A stretch of DNA of 64,000 nt from Luteimonas panaciterrae (GCF_020511115.1 NZ_JAJAVH010000011.1:1-64000), one strand, 5' to 3'; counted from the stretch's first letter, positions 45,443 to 55,153 are shown. A program made the numbers and translations. The notes: a model not told the origin generated them from the sequence alone.

Positions 45443-46699
45443 ATGAAATCGCTGAGTGATTGGCTGGCCTACATCGAGCGTCAGCATCCGAAGACCATCG
45501 CGATGGGGCTGGAACGTGTGCGTGAAGTAGCCGGGCGCTTGTCGCTGGGCAAGCCGGCGAGGCACGTGATCATGGTCGGCGGCACCAACGGCAAGGGCTC
45601 GACGGTGACGTTCACCGAAGCGATCGCGCGCGCGGCCGGATGGAAAACGGGTGCCTACACCTCGCCACATCTGCTGCGCTACAACGAGCGCGTGCGCATC
45701 GATGGCCGTGATGCCGACGATGCAGCGCTAGTCACGGCATTCGAAGCCGTGGAGGCGGCACGCGCGGACACGCCGCTGACCTATTTCGAATACGGCACGC
45801 TCGCGGCGCTGTGGCTGTTCCAGCGCGCCGCTCTCGATCTTGCGATCCTCGAAGTCGGACTCGGCGGCCGCCTCGATGCGGTGAACATCGTCGACGCCGA
45901 CGTCGCGGTGATCACCACGGTCGATCTCGATCACCAGGACTATCTCGGCGACGATCGCGAGAAGATCGGCTTCGAGAAGGCCGGCATCGCCCGCGCCTGG
46001 AAACCGTTGGTGTTGGGCGAGGACGATCCGCCATCGAGCGTGCTCGGCCATGCCTACGCGATCGGTGCTTCGACGTGGCGGGCGAACAACGACTTCTTCT
46101 TCGAACGCATCGACGATGCCAGCTGGCAATGGCGCGAAGTGGGCTACGAGGTGGCGTTGCCGCTGCCGAAGCTGGTGGCGCCCGCGCAGCTGCGCAATGC
46201 CGCGACCGCCATTGCCGCGTTGCGCGCGCTGGATGTGGAGATTCCGGACGCGGCGCTCGTCGAGGGCGTGGCGAATGCGAGCCTGCCGGGGCGGTTGCAG
46301 AGATTCGAGCGCGACGGCGTCGAGATCGTGGTCGACGTCGGCCACAACCCGCAGGCGGCGCGTGAACTCGCCGCGTGGTTGCGCGCGGATGCCACCGCGG
46401 GGCGCACCTTCGCTGTCTATGCGGCGCTCGCGGACAAGGACATCGTCGGTGTGGTGAACGCGCTGCGGGAAGGCATCGCGGGCTGGTACATCGCAGGATT
46501 GGAAGAGGCCGGGCCGCGCGGGCTCGATGTCGAGGCATTCGCCGAGCGGCTCACCGGCACCGCGGCATCGGAAGCCGAGCGGCATGCCGACGTCGCGACC
46601 GCGCTCGCGGCCGCGCGCGCGCAGGCACGCGAGGGAGATCGCATCCTCGTGTTTGGCTCCTTCTTCACCGTCGCCGCGGCGCTTTCGGTTTTGCAATAG
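45443..46699 (+). CDS. folC: Bifunctional dihydrofolate synthase / folylpolyglutamate synthase
   Basis: A 418-residue Mur-ligase-type enzyme that adds glutamate to dihydropteroate and to tetrahydrofolate. Diagnostic segments are HVIMVGGTNGKGSTVTF near residue 45 (P-loop), YTSPHLLRYNERVRIDG, EVGLGGRLDAVNIVDADV, the TTVDLDHQDYLG loop and VVDVGHNPQAARELA near residue 300. I chose the ATG at 45443 (MKSLSDWLAYIERQHP); the open frame upstream belongs to the palindromic element. In relatives folC is followed by dedD, cvpA and purF; here a toxin/immunity pair intervenes. Confidence 0.96.
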   Translation: MKSLSDWLAYIERQHPKTIAMGLERVREVAGRLSLGKPARHVIMVGGTNGKGSTVTFTEAIARAAGWKTGAYTSPHLLRYNERVRIDGRDADDAALVTAFEAVEAARADTPLTYFEYGTLAALWLFQRAALDLAILEVGLGGRLDAVNIVDADVAVITTVDLDHQDYLGDDREKIGFEKAGIARAWKPLVLGEDDPPSSVLGHAYAIGASTWRANNDFFFERIDDASWQWREVGYEVALPLPKLVAPAQLRNAATAIAALRALDVEIPDAALVEGVANASLPGRLQRFERDGVEIVVDVGHNPQAARELAAWLRADATAGRTFAVYAALADKDIVGVVNALREGIAGWYIAGLEEAGPRGLDVEAFAERLTGTAASEAERHADVATALAAARAQAREGDRILVFGSFFTVAAALSVLQ

Positions 46700-46710
46700 A
46701 CAGCTTTTTT

Positions 46711-46805
46711 CGTCATTCCCGCGAAGGCGGGAATCCAAGGACGTTCGGTCCGGTCATCGCGATCTTGACGAAAGTCCTTGGATTCCCGCCTTCGCGGGAA
46801 TGACG
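46711..46805. repeat. dRS3/REP-like inverted-repeat element after folC
   Basis: Perfect 32-bp inverted arms (46711-46742 and 46774-46805), starting CGTCATTCCCGCGAAGGC, enclose 31 bases. It is 95 bp long, nearly the same size and design as the element at 27039-27135, which has TGC for CGC in the arms. It lies between the convergent folC and immunity-gene ends. Confidence 0.85.
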
Positions 46806-46825
46806 AACTGAGAGACTTCGCGCGA

Positions 46826-47197
46826 TCAGGGACGCGCGCGCTGCGCGATCTCGGCCGCCGTCGCCGGCGTCACGTGCCAGCGCTCGGGATTTTCGTATTC
46901 GAAATCGACCGTGGCCTTGCCGGTCCCGCGATCGAGCCTGAACACGCAGGCATGCCACGGCGCCTTGCCGTCGACCTGGGTGGCGTCGCGCAGCTCGTCG
47001 AGGCGATCTTCGAGCTCGGGGGCCGCGGGCGTCGCGGGTTGTCCGGCTTCCTCGCCGACATAGCGGAAGCCGTTGAGCTTCGAAACACCATCGCCGTACC
47101 ACGCCACCAGTGCGTATCGATCCCAGGGCTGCGCGGCCACCTTGGCGTCGGCGACGATCAACCGGCCGATCTCGACGATCAAAGCGTCCTTATCCAC
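46826..47197 (-). CDS. Putative immunity protein, YezG/DUF600-like
   Basis: A 123-residue acidic cytoplasmic protein without a signal. It resembles YezG-type (DUF600) immunity proteins: an N-terminal helix (LIVEIGRLIVADA), WDRYALVAWYGDGVSKLNGF-like strands, an acidic helix (ELEDRLDELRDATQV) and the closing PWHACVFRLDRGTGKATVDF plus YENPERWHVTP. In Bacillus, YezG-like proteins neutralise nuclease toxins of the type encoded just upstream here. It starts 21 bases after the toxin gene on the same strand. Family match by eye, so moderate confidence. Confidence 0.72.
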   Translation of the reverse strand: MDKDALIVEIGRLIVADAKVAAQPWDRYALVAWYGDGVSKLNGFRYVGEEAGQPATPAAPELEDRLDELRDATQVDGKAPWHACVFRLDRGTGKATVDFEYENPERWHVTPATAAEIAQRARP

Positions 47198-47218
47198 GTT
47201 GCGGCACCTCGGAAACGA

Positions 47219-48073
47219 TCAGTACTTGTCCATGTCGCCGCGAGGCACGCGATCGAACGTCTGATCGGCCTCGTTGCGGAATGTAACGCGCTGATCGTAC
47301 ACGACGCTGCCATCGGCCGGATCGACGACCTCGTAGGACACGCGCACCTTGTCGGGGCGATCGACGTTGGCCGGCGTCAGATCGACCGTGATGCGCACTT
47401 CCTTGCCGCTGTCGATCCAGTCGGCCCATTCGTTCTCCAGCGTCTTGTAGGCGCTGACGTTGAAGTTGCCGTTCTGCGGGAACAGGTTCTTCAGCCCCTG
47501 GTCCTTGACGAAGCGGTGGCCGATGACATGGCCGCCCTGGTCGCCCTCGATACCGCGATCGGCGGCGTCGCGCTGCGCGTCCGTCTCGGCGGAACTGCGG
47601 TCGATGCCGTCGAAGACCTCGCTCAGGTCGGCCTCGACGTGGATCGGGCGGCCCTGGCTGTCGTTGGTCCAGGTGACGGAGTTGGCGCCGATGCGTTCGG
47701 TGGTCTGAGTGGTGCCGTTGGTGGGGGGCGTATCGGTTGGCTTGCCGGTGGACAGCGCGGCGTATTCGTCGCGGACGGCGGGCGGACTGCGCGTCTCCAC
47801 GGCGTTGGCGACGGTTTCCTGGCCGAACACGCCTTCGATTTTGACCAGCTGCGGCGCTTCCAGCTTGGTCGCCAGATCGTTGACGAAGTCGGTGCGGTCG
47901 CCGATCGGCATCTGCTCGACATCCGACTTCAGCTGCGTCGCCTGCACCGGCGTCATCTGCTCGATGGCCGCGTTGGCGGCGGCCGGGTCGGCTTTCGTCA
48001 ACTCCGGCGGGGTTGGCGGCGGCGGAGGGGGCGGCGGTGGCGGAACATAGGGAGCGCGACCATCGACGAACAT
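47219..48073 (-). CDS. Putative polymorphic toxin with C-terminal DNA/RNA non-specific endonuclease domain
   Basis: A 284-residue protein. A run of ten prolines (residues 11-20) follows a short N-terminus. Then comes a helical, mostly acidic region (TPVQATQLKSDVEQMPIGDR, DFVNDLATKLEAPQLVK), and from about residue 140 a nuclease domain of the Endonuclea_NS_2 type: EGDQGGHVIGHRFVKDQGL with the catalytic histidine near residue 182, NLFPQNGNFNVSAYKTLENEW, and YDQRVTFRNEADQTFDR at the end. There is no signal peptide, PAAR, LXG or Rhs region, and I could not recognise a type IV (XVIPCD) tag, so the delivery route is unknown. The YezG-like gene directly downstream is the likely cognate immunity gene. 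Confidence 0.78.
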   Translation of the reverse strand: MFVDGRAPYVPPPPPPPPPPTPPELTKADPAAANAAIEQMTPVQATQLKSDVEQMPIGDRTDFVNDLATKLEAPQLVKIEGVFGQETVANAVETRSPPAVRDEYAALSTGKPTDTPPTNGTTQTTERIGANSVTWTNDSQGRPIHVEADLSEVFDGIDRSSAETDAQRDAADRGIEGDQGGHVIGHRFVKDQGLKNLFPQNGNFNVSAYKTLENEWADWIDSGKEVRITVDLTPANVDRPDKVRVSYEVVDPADGSVVYDQRVTFRNEADQTFDRVPRGDMDKY

Positions 48074-48319
48074 GCCGGTCTCTCATTGCCGGTTTCGATG
48101 ACCGCAAGTCTAGGTGTGCGTGGTCGCGGCCGGTACTGGGGATCACCCTAGCTTTCAGTGCGAGCTTTCGGTGCGAGGGCGTGGCGGACTCTCGTGAAAG
48201 TCGGCATGTACGGCGTCTGTACGCGAGGTACCGCGGGCGATCATGGTCCGTGGCGCGCGCGGACCCCGCCTCACCCACGCGGGTATAATTTGCAGGCCCG
48301 TCCGCTTCCGCGAGTCTCG

Positions 48320-49369
48320 ATGGAATCCCAACTCAAACAGCGCCTGATCGGTGCGGCCGTGCTGGTCGCGCTTGCGGTGATCTTCCTGCCGATGCTGGTC
48401 AAGGGCCCGGCGCCCGACAGCGGGGTTTCCGACGTTCCGCTCAAGACCCCGGAAGCGCCGCAGGGCGAGATGCAGACCCGCGATCTGCCGCTGGTGGCGC
48501 CCGAAGAGGCCCCGGCCAACGGAGCAACCGGGATGCCGGCCCCCGATGCTTCGAGCAACGGCGGCGACACGCTGCCCACCGTCGACACCACGACCGCGGG
48601 ACCTGCCGCCAGCCAGCCCGAACCCTCGCCGGATGCCGCCGACCTGGCCAAGCCGGAGCCGATGCTGCCCCCGAGCGCGGCGGGGGGCGACTACGCGGTG
48701 CACTTCGGCGCCTATGCCAGCAGCGTCAGCGCCGACACCGTCGTGTCGCGCCTGCGCGCCGCGCAGCTGCCCGCCTATCGCGAGACCACCACCATGAACG
48801 GCAAGTCCGTCTGGCGCGTGCGCGTGGGCCCGTATGCGACCCGCGCCGATGCCGAAACGGCACGCCTGCGCGTCAACGAAATCGGCAAGCAGTCGACCTC
48901 GCGCGTGGTGGCGCTGGACGCGGCCGATGCCGCGACGCCCGCCACGGCGAGTGCATCGAAGCCCACGCCGGCCAAGCCCGAGCCGACTCCGGCCAAACCA
49001 CAGCCGCTGCCGCCGGAACCGGCGAAGCCGGTCGCCTCGACCAAGCCCGTTGCTCCAACCAAGCCTGAACCTACCAAGCCCGAGCCGGTCAAGCCGACGC
49101 CCGCACCCGCGCCGAAGCCCTCCGGCGCATCGTCGGTCGGCTTCGCCGTGCAGCTCGGCGCCTTCAGCAGCGCCGATCAGGCGAACAAGAAGCGCGACGA
49201 ACTGCGCGCCGCCGGTTTCAGCGCCTTCGTCGAAACGGTCAAGACCGACAAGGGCTCGCTGACCCGCGTGCTCGCCGGCCCGGTCGTGAACCGCGCCGAC
49301 GCCGACCGCCTCAAGGCGCAGATCAAGACGAAAACCGGAGCGGACGGGATGGTCCGCCCGCATCCATAA
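48320..49369 (+). CDS. dedD: SPOR-domain cell-division protein, DedD-like
   Basis: A 349-residue inner-membrane protein: a short cytoplasmic start, one helix (LIGAAVLVALAVIFLPMLV), a long Pro/Ala/Lys linker and two SPOR domains. The first is near residue 130 (YAVHFGAYASSVSADTVV, VRVGPYATRADAE). The second is at the C-terminus (VGFAVQLGAFSSADQANKK, TRVLAGPVVNRADADRL), where glycan strands stripped of peptide stems at the septum would be bound. A tandem of SPOR domains is unusual for DedD. I chose the start at 48320 (MESQLKQRLIG). It precedes purF; cvpA, usually between them, is absent. Confidence 0.88.
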   Translation: MESQLKQRLIGAAVLVALAVIFLPMLVKGPAPDSGVSDVPLKTPEAPQGEMQTRDLPLVAPEEAPANGATGMPAPDASSNGGDTLPTVDTTTAGPAASQPEPSPDAADLAKPEPMLPPSAAGGDYAVHFGAYASSVSADTVVSRLRAAQLPAYRETTTMNGKSVWRVRVGPYATRADAETARLRVNEIGKQSTSRVVALDAADAATPATASASKPTPAKPEPTPAKPQPLPPEPAKPVASTKPVAPTKPEPTKPEPVKPTPAPAPKPSGASSVGFAVQLGAFSSADQANKKRDELRAAGFSAFVETVKTDKGSLTRVLAGPVVNRADADRLKAQIKTKTGADGMVRPHP

Positions 49370-49424
49370 GCGCACGGATCGCTCGTCACCGTAGTCAACG
49401 TTTCATTCCAGGCAGATCAAACTT

Positions 49425-50897
49425 ATGTGCGGCATCGTCGGCATCGTTGGAACCACCGAGGTCGCGGCAGCGCTGTATGACGGCCTGACCGTGTTGCAGC
49501 ATCGCGGGCAGGACGCGGCAGGCATCGCCACCGCCAACGGCGCGCAGCTGCGCGTGCACAAGGGCAACGGCCTGGTGCGCGACGTCTTCGACGCGAAGGC
49601 GATGCACCTGCTGGAAGGGCGCGTCGGCATCGGCCATTGCCGCTATCCCACCGCCGGCAGCGAGGGCAGCGACGAGGCCCAGCCTTTCTACGTCAACTCG
49701 CCCTACGGCATCGCGCTCGCGCACAACGGCAACCTGATCAACACCGACGCGCTGCGCCGCGAGGTGTTCGAGGAGGATCGCCGCAATATCAATACCGAGT
49801 CCGATTCGGAAGTGCTGCTCAACGTGTTCGCGCACGAACTCGACCGGCAGCATGCGTTGACGCCGGCCGCCGCGTTCAAGGCGATCGAGGGCGTCAACCG
49901 CCGCGCCAAGGGCGGCTATGCCGTGGTCGCCACCGTGCTCGGCCTCGGCCTGATCGGGTTCCGCGATCCCTACGGCATCCGTCCGCTGGTGCTCGGCCGC
50001 AGGATCACCGATGCCGGCACCGAATATGCGATCGCCTCGGAGTCGGTGGCGCTGGATATCCTCGGCTTCGAACGCCTGCGCGATGTGCAGCCCGGCGAAG
50101 GCATCGTGATCACCGCGCGCGGCGAGCTGCACACGCAGATGTGCGCCGAGCCGCAGCAGCACGCGCCGTGCATCTTCGAATACGTGTATTTCGCGCGCCC
50201 GGACTCGATGATCGAGGAGATCTCGGTGCACAAGGCGCGCATGCGCATGGGCGTGACGCTGGGCGAGAAGATCCTGCGCCAGCGTCCCGATCATGACATC
50301 GACGTGGTGATTCCGATCCCCGACACCTCGCGCGATTCCGCGCTGGAAATCGCCAACACGCTCAACGTGAAATACCGCGAAGGGTTCATCAAGAACCGCT
50401 ACGTCGGCCGAACCTTCATCATGCCCGGGCAGGGCGAGCGCGCGAAGTCGGTGAAGCGCAAGCTCAATCCGATTCCACTGGAATTCCGCAACCGCGTCGT
50501 GCTGCTGGTCGACGATTCGATCGTGCGCGGCACCACGTCCAAGCAGATCGTGCAGATGGCGCGTGATGCCGGCGCGCGCAAGGTGTATCTCGCCTCCGCC
50601 GCGCCACCGGTACGCTATCCGAACATCTACGGCATCGACATGCCGTCGGCGGACGAGCTGATCGCGCATGGCCGCACCGAGCAGGAAATCCAGCAGTTTC
50701 TCGGCTGCGACTGGTTGATCTATCAGGATCTGGCCGATCTCGAGGCCGCCGTCGCCGGCCCGAAGTTTGTCGGGCGCAAGTTCGACAGTTCCTGCTTCAG
50801 TGGCGAATACGTCACCGGGATCGAGACGGGCTATTTCGAGCGCCTGCAGCAGCTGCGTTCCGACGAGGCGAAGAAGAAGCGGCGCTTGGCCTCGTGA
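49425..50897 (+). CDS. purF: Amidophosphoribosyltransferase
   Basis: A 490-residue enzyme for the first step of purine synthesis, transferring ammonia from glutamine to PRPP. After removal of Met, Cys2 (MCGIVGIVG) is the N-terminal nucleophile of the glutaminase half, with [12 protein letters not shown] near residue 66. The synthase half has [13 protein letters not shown] and the PRPP-binding loop [17 protein letters not shown] near residue 362. The stop overlaps the next gene's GTG start by 4 bases. Confidence 0.97.
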   Translation: MCGIVGIVGTTEVAAALYDGLTVLQHRGQDAAGIATANGAQLRVHKGNGLVRDVFDAKAMHLLEGRVGIGHCRYPTAGSEGSDEAQPFYVNSPYGIALAHNGNLINTDALRREVFEEDRRNINTESDSEVLLNVFAHELDRQHALTPAAAFKAIEGVNRRAKGGYAVVATVLGLGLIGFRDPYGIRPLVLGRRITDAGTEYAIASESVALDILGFERLRDVQPGEGIVITARGELHTQMCAEPQQHAPCIFEYVYFARPDSMIEEISVHKARMRMGVTLGEKILRQRPDHDIDVVIPIPDTSRDSALEIANTLNVKYREGFIKNRYVGRTFIMPGQGERAKSVKRKLNPIPLEFRNRVVLLVDDSIVRGTTSKQIVQMARDAGARKVYLASAAPPVRYPNIYGIDMPSADELIAHGRTEQEIQQFLGCDWLIYQDLADLEAAVAGPKFVGRKFDSSCFSGEYVTGIETGYFERLQQLRSDEAKKKRRLAS

Positions 50898-51499
50898 AGC
50901 GGGGCTTCCGCAAGCCGATCGCCGTCGCGTTGGCCGTGGCGGCGCTCGCCGCATGCCATCGCAATGGAGGCGAGGCTGCATCGCCGGTCACGAAGCTTGA
51001 CGATTCGCGCGTAGTGCAGGGGGACCCCGCCGGCAGCGTGGTGTTGTCCCCGCCCACCTACGCCTACACCGATGGAAATTTCTTTCCTGTCCATGGCGGC
51101 CCCGAAGTGCTCGGTGCCACACGCCTCGGGCCGGATATCGTGAAGATATACCTGGCGCGATCAATCCATTCGCAGGGCTCGCTTTCGCACCCGTACGCGG
51201 CCTACGCCGTGCAATGCCGCACGCGGCAGCTGCGAATGACCGGTGCGGGAAACACGTTGGACGATGCCTCGCGCGGCGCCGGTGTGCAAATGGCGATCAC
51301 GCCCTGGCCTGAGCATGCCGGACAGGCCGCGATTTTCGAGGCGGTCTGCGCCAACCGCATGCGCTGCGAATTTCACGACAAGAACAATCCTTGCGAACAG
51401 GAAATGCGCAAGCGACTCGACGAAGCGAATGCGAGGGTGGCGGCGGAGAAAGCAACTTCGGGGCCGGGAAATGGCGAGTCTCCAGCAAGCCGCGAGTGA
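50894..51499 (+). CDS. Hypothetical lipoprotein downstream of purF
   Basis: A 201-residue protein starting at a GTG that overlaps the purF stop (GTGA). A signal sequence ends in the lipobox LAAC (CHRNGGEAA follows), so a lipid-anchored envelope protein is likely. The mature domain has an odd number of cysteines around [22 protein letters not shown] and NNPCEQEM, suggesting disulfides, and a charged helical tail. I do not recognise the family. Its last 29 bases overlap the start of the next gene. Confidence 0.7.
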   Translation: MKRGFRKPIAVALAVAALAACHRNGGEAASPVTKLDDSRVVQGDPAGSVVLSPPTYAYTDGNFFPVHGGPEVLGATRLGPDIVKIYLARSIHSQGSLSHPYAAYAVQCRTRQLRMTGAGNTLDDASRGAGVQMAITPWPEHAGQAAIFEAVCANRMRCEFHDKNNPCEQEMRKRLDEANARVAAEKATSGPGNGESPASRE

Positions 51500-52274
51500 G
51501 TGCCTGGCGGCAGCCGCTCCGGAAGACAAAGTCGCTCGAACATTCGCCGCCGCAGAGGCTTACGGTCGCGGCGAACTTCATCTCGACGTTGCCGCAGCGC
51601 CACCCGAATCGATCCGCATGCCAGGGCGGCCGGAAAGACCTTTGCTGGTGCATCCGCGCGATCTGCCCAAGCGCGGCTTCGGCACGTCGGAAGGTCGTGC
51701 CGCTTTCATCCACTCCATCGCGCATATCGAATTCAACGCCATCGATCTTGCCTGGGATGCCGTCTATCGTTTCCGCGATATGCCGCCGCAGTACTACGCC
51801 GACTGGGTGAGTGTGGCGAACGACGAGGCCCGCCATTTCGTCATGCTGCGTGAACGGCTGCGACAGTTCGGCCACGACTACGGCGATTTCGATGCGCACA
51901 ACGGATTGTGGGAAATGGCCGAAAAAACCGCACATGACGGCTTGGCACGGATGGCACTGGTGCCGCGCGTGCTGGAGGCACGCGGGCTCGACGTCACGCC
52001 CGGCATGATTGTGAAGCTGCGCGCGCTGGGTGACGATGCCACCGCCGACATCCTCGAAGTGATCCTGCGCGAGGAAATCGCGCACGTCGCCGCCGGCAGC
52101 CGCTGGTTCCGCTGGCATTGCGAGCGCGAGGGTGTGCGGCCCGAGCCGAAATTCCGTGAATTGCTCGCGGAGTATGCGCGCGCCGTGCTGCACGGCCCGT
52201 TCAACGTCGAAGCGCGCACTGCCGCCGGGTTCGGCGAAGACGAACTGCGCGCCCTGCAGCAGCTCACTGACTAA
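51471..52274 (+). CDS. Ferritin-like protein, DUF455 family
   Basis: A 267-residue helical protein of the DUF455 group in the ferritin-like superfamily. Likely di-metal ligands lie in the FIHSIAHIEFNAIDLAWDA helix near residue 85, SVANDEARHFVMLRERL near residue 120, and VILREEIAHVAAGSRWF near residue 205. Relatives are related to MiaE (tRNA hydroxylase) but the function is not known. I chose the ATG at 51471 ([11 protein letters not shown]), which overlaps the upstream lipoprotein gene by 29 bases and suggests translational coupling. Confidence 0.88.
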   Translation: MASLQQAASECLAAAAPEDKVARTFAAAEAYGRGELHLDVAAAPPESIRMPGRPERPLLVHPRDLPKRGFGTSEGRAAFIHSIAHIEFNAIDLAWDAVYRFRDMPPQYYADWVSVANDEARHFVMLRERLRQFGHDYGDFDAHNGLWEMAEKTAHDGLARMALVPRVLEARGLDVTPGMIVKLRALGDDATADILEVILREEIAHVAAGSRWFRWHCEREGVRPEPKFRELLAEYARAVLHGPFNVEARTAAGFGEDELRALQQLTD

Positions 52275-52300
52275 CCTTTCTTCCGTTCGTGGGAGAGGCG

Positions 52301-53041
52301 CTACAGCTTGGCGAGCTCCACCCCATCGGCGTCGACGCGCAGCACCGAGCCTTGCTCATACCAGTCACCGAGCACGATGCGCGTGCGCGCGTGCCCGGCC
52401 TTCGCAGGGGCAGGCTCGCGATGGATCGCAGGACGATGCGTATGTCCGTGGATGATCGTGTCGATGTCGTAGCGCGCGAAGGTCTCGTCCACGGTCTGCG
52501 GCGATACGTCGGTAATGGTTTCCATCGTGCCGGCCTCGCGCAGTTCACCCTGGCGCGCCTGGCTGGCGGCACGCGCCTGTTGCGCGAAGGCCAGGCGCGC
52601 GGTGAGCGGCTGCGACAGGAACTGCTGCTGCCAGGCGGGATTGCGCGTCATCGCGCGGAACTGCTGATAGGCGGTGTCGTCGGTGCACAGCAGATCGCCG
52701 TGCATCAGCAGGACGGGCTTGCCGTAGAGGTCGATCAGTGTCGGATCGGCGAGCAGCGTCATGCCTGCGCGGCGCGCATAGTCCTCGCCGACGAGGAAAT
52801 CGCGATTGCCGTGCATGAAGAACACCGGCACGCCGCTTTCGGCCAGGGCCTTGAGCTTCTCGGCGACGAAGGCACCGGTCTCGGACGGATCGTCGTCGCC
52901 GACCCAGGCCTCGAACAGGTCGCCGAGGATGTACAGCGCCTCGGCCTGGCGGGCCTCGTTGTCGACGAACTCGCCGAACAGCCGGGTAACCTCGGGACGC
53001 GCCGGATCGAGGTGCAGATCGGAGATGAAAAGCGTGGTCAT
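52301..53041 (-). CDS. lpxH: UDP-2,3-diacylglucosamine diphosphatase
   Basis: A 246-residue calcineurin-like phosphoesterase for lipid A synthesis, releasing UMP to give lipid X. The metal-binding motifs are SDLHLDPARPE near residue 7, LGDLFEAWVGDDD near residue 40, FMHGNRDFLVG near residue 75, MHGDLLC near residue 112 and IIHGHTHRPAIH near residue 190, with the FL/RNPxWQxxFL segment of LpxH (NPAWQQQFLSQPL). It converges with the ferritin-like gene and is divergent from gltX. Confidence 0.96.
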   Translation of the reverse strand: MTTLFISDLHLDPARPEVTRLFGEFVDNEARQAEALYILGDLFEAWVGDDDPSETGAFVAEKLKALAESGVPVFFMHGNRDFLVGEDYARRAGMTLLADPTLIDLYGKPVLLMHGDLLCTDDTAYQQFRAMTRNPAWQQQFLSQPLTARLAFAQQARAASQARQGELREAGTMETITDVSPQTVDETFARYDIDTIIHGHTHRPAIHREPAPAKAGHARTRIVLGDWYEQGSVLRVDADGVELAKL

Positions 53042-53111
53042 CGGGCGATTCTAAGCTTTCCCACCGGCTGCTCCGGTAAAATCGCGCTTCCAGTCGCCAC
53101 CTCGATTCGAA

Positions 53112-54551
53112 ATGACCTGCCGCACCCGCTTCGCCCCCAGCCCCACCGGATACCTGCACATCGGCGGCGCACGCACCGCGCTCTACTGCTGGCTGGAAGC
53201 GCGGCGGCGGGGCGGGCAGTTCATCCTGCGCATCGAGGACACCGATCGCGAGCGCAGCACGCAGGCGGCGATCGACGCGATCCTGCAAGCGATGGACTGG
53301 CTCGGCCTCGACTACGACGAGGGCCCGATCTACCAGACGCAACGGCTGGCGCGCTATCGAGAGGTCGCCGAGCAGATGGTCGCCGCTGGGCACGCCTACT
53401 ACGCCTACGAGACCAAGGAAGAGCTGGAGGCGATGCGCGAGGCGGCAATGGCGAAGGGCGAGAAGCCGCGCTACAACGGCGCCTATCGTGATCGCAATGA
53501 GGCCGGCTTCGATGAGGCGCATCGTGACGATCCGAACCGCGTCATTCGCTTCAAGAATCCGCTCGAGGGCAGCGTCGCCTGGGAGGACAAGGTCAAGGGC
53601 CGCATCGAGATCAGCAACAGCGAGCTCGACGATCTGGTGATCTTCCGTTCCGACGGCTACCCGACTTACAACTTCGCCGTGGTGGTCGACGATCTCGACA
53701 TGCGGATCACCGACGTCGTGCGCGGTGACGACCACGTCAATAACACGCCGCGGCAGATCAACATCTACCAGGCGCTGATTCAAAGCGGCGTGCCTGCGTC
53801 AGTGCCGCATTTCGCGCACCTGCCGATGATTCTCGACCCCGAGGGCGCCAAGCTCTCCAAGCGCACCGGCGCGGCCGACGTGATGCAGTATCGCGACGAA
53901 GGCTATCTGCCGCATGCGCTGTTGAACTATCTCGTGCGCCTGGGCTGGTCGCATGGCGATCAGGAGATCTTCTCGATCGAGGAGATGACACGCCTGTTCG
54001 ACTTGAAGGACGTGAACGCGAAGGCATCGCGGCTCGATCCGGCCAAGCTCGGCTGGCTCAACCAGCAATACCTGAAGAGCGACGATCCGGCCGCGGTGGC
54101 GAAGCATCTGGAATGGCATCTGCGCGAGGCCGGTTATGACCTCGCCAAGGGGCCGGCGCCCGCCGATGTCGTGATCGCCTTGCGCGATCGCGTGCAGACG
54201 CTTAAGGAGATGGCCGCGCGCGCCGCGGTCTGGTATCACCCGCTCGAGGAGTACGACGATGCCGCCGTGGCCAAGCATCTGACGCCCGCCGCCGGCATGC
54301 CGCTGGCCGAGGCGCGTCAGCGTCTGGCCCAGCTGGGCACCTGGAGCGCCGAGACGGTGAGCGAGGCGCTGCACGCGACCGCCGAAGCGCTCGGCATCGG
54401 CATGGGCAAGATCGCGCAGCCGCTGCGCGTGGCGATCACCGGCACCCAGGTGAGCCCGGATATTTCACATACTGTTTACCTGGCGGGGCAGGGCGAGGCG
54501 CTGAAGCGCATCGATGCCGCCTTGCAGCGGATTCCCGCCGCCGCGGATTGA
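53112..54551 (+). CDS. gltX: Glutamyl-tRNA synthetase
   Basis: A 479-residue class I aminoacyl-tRNA synthetase. It has the HIGH-type motif [15 protein letters not shown] near residue 11, the [10 protein letters not shown] segment, and the KMSKS-type motif [12 protein letters not shown] near residue 245, as in bacterial GluRS with the KLSKR variant. The anticodon-binding helical domain lies after residue 320. The order lpxH, gltX, zur is compact. Charging of tRNA-Glu is well supported; dual specificity for tRNA-Gln cannot be judged. Confidence 0.97.
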   Translation: MTCRTRFAPSPTGYLHIGGARTALYCWLEARRRGGQFILRIEDTDRERSTQAAIDAILQAMDWLGLDYDEGPIYQTQRLARYREVAEQMVAAGHAYYAYETKEELEAMREAAMAKGEKPRYNGAYRDRNEAGFDEAHRDDPNRVIRFKNPLEGSVAWEDKVKGRIEISNSELDDLVIFRSDGYPTYNFAVVVDDLDMRITDVVRGDDHVNNTPRQINIYQALIQSGVPASVPHFAHLPMILDPEGAKLSKRTGAADVMQYRDEGYLPHALLNYLVRLGWSHGDQEIFSIEEMTRLFDLKDVNAKASRLDPAKLGWLNQQYLKSDDPAAVAKHLEWHLREAGYDLAKGPAPADVVIALRDRVQTLKEMAARAAVWYHPLEEYDDAAVAKHLTPAAGMPLAEARQRLAQLGTWSAETVSEALHATAEALGIGMGKIAQPLRVAITGTQVSPDISHTVYLAGQGEALKRIDAALQRIPAAAD

Positions 54552-54639
54552 TCCGGAACCGGTTTTTCGCGGGCTTTCGGCGTGCTCCCGCACTCGGGCG
54601 CGGCTTGAGTTCGCACGCCATCGCCGCCATCATCCAGAT

Positions 54640-55137
54640 ATGGCTGAACCCGCTTGCATCGATCCCAGGCACCACGTCCACGACGCCCACGGCTTCGTGG
54701 CGGCGGTGGAGCGCGCCTGCCACGAACGCGGCTTGCGGCTAACGCCGATCCGCGCGCGCGTGCTCGGCCTGGTCGCCGACGCCGGTCAGCCGATCAAGGC
54801 CTATGACCTGCTCGAACTGATCCGGGTGGGAAACAACGACGATGGCGAAGGCGCCGGCGCGGCAGCGCCGCCGACGGTGTATCGCGCGCTCGATTTCCTG
54901 CTCGCCAACGGCTTCATCCACAAGCTCGAATCGGTCAACGCGTTCGTCGCCTGCCACCATCCGAACACCGCGCAGCATTCGGTGCCGTTCCTGATCTGCG
55001 ACAACTGTCATTCGGCGGTGGAGCTGGAAGACCTGGATGTGGTCGCGCAGTTGGAAGAGCGCGCGAAGTCGCTTGGCTTCCGACCGCAGGCGCAGACGCT
55101 GGAAGTGCACGGATTGTGCGCGCGCTGCGCCGGCTGA
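54640..55137 (+). CDS. zur: Zinc uptake regulator, Fur family
   Basis: A 165-residue Fur-family repressor. The winged helix is LTPIRARVLGLVADAGQPI and PPTVYRALDFLLANGFIHKLE near residue 75. It has the CxxC pairs CDNC near residue 123 and CARC at the C-terminus, typical of Zur, plus zinc-binding histidines (ACHHPNTAQHSVP). I chose the ATG at 54640. Its likely target, a ZnuD-type receptor gene divergent from a MerC gene, lies 4 kb away over a Zur-box-like palindrome. Confidence 0.92.
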   Translation: MAEPACIDPRHHVHDAHGFVAAVERACHERGLRLTPIRARVLGLVADAGQPIKAYDLLELIRVGNNDDGEGAGAAAPPTVYRALDFLLANGFIHKLESVNAFVACHHPNTAQHSVPFLICDNCHSAVELEDLDVVAQLEERAKSLGFRPQAQTLEVHGLCARCAG

Positions 55138-55153
55138 AGCCGGCGCGAATCCC

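Noticed and set aside
47219..48073. Type IV secretion effector (XVIPCD) or type VI (PAAR/VgrG-linked) assignment for the toxin
   Set aside because: The C-terminus is the nuclease itself, so no XVIPCD tag follows it, and no PAAR, Rhs or secretion gene is nearby. The polyproline run alone is not enough.
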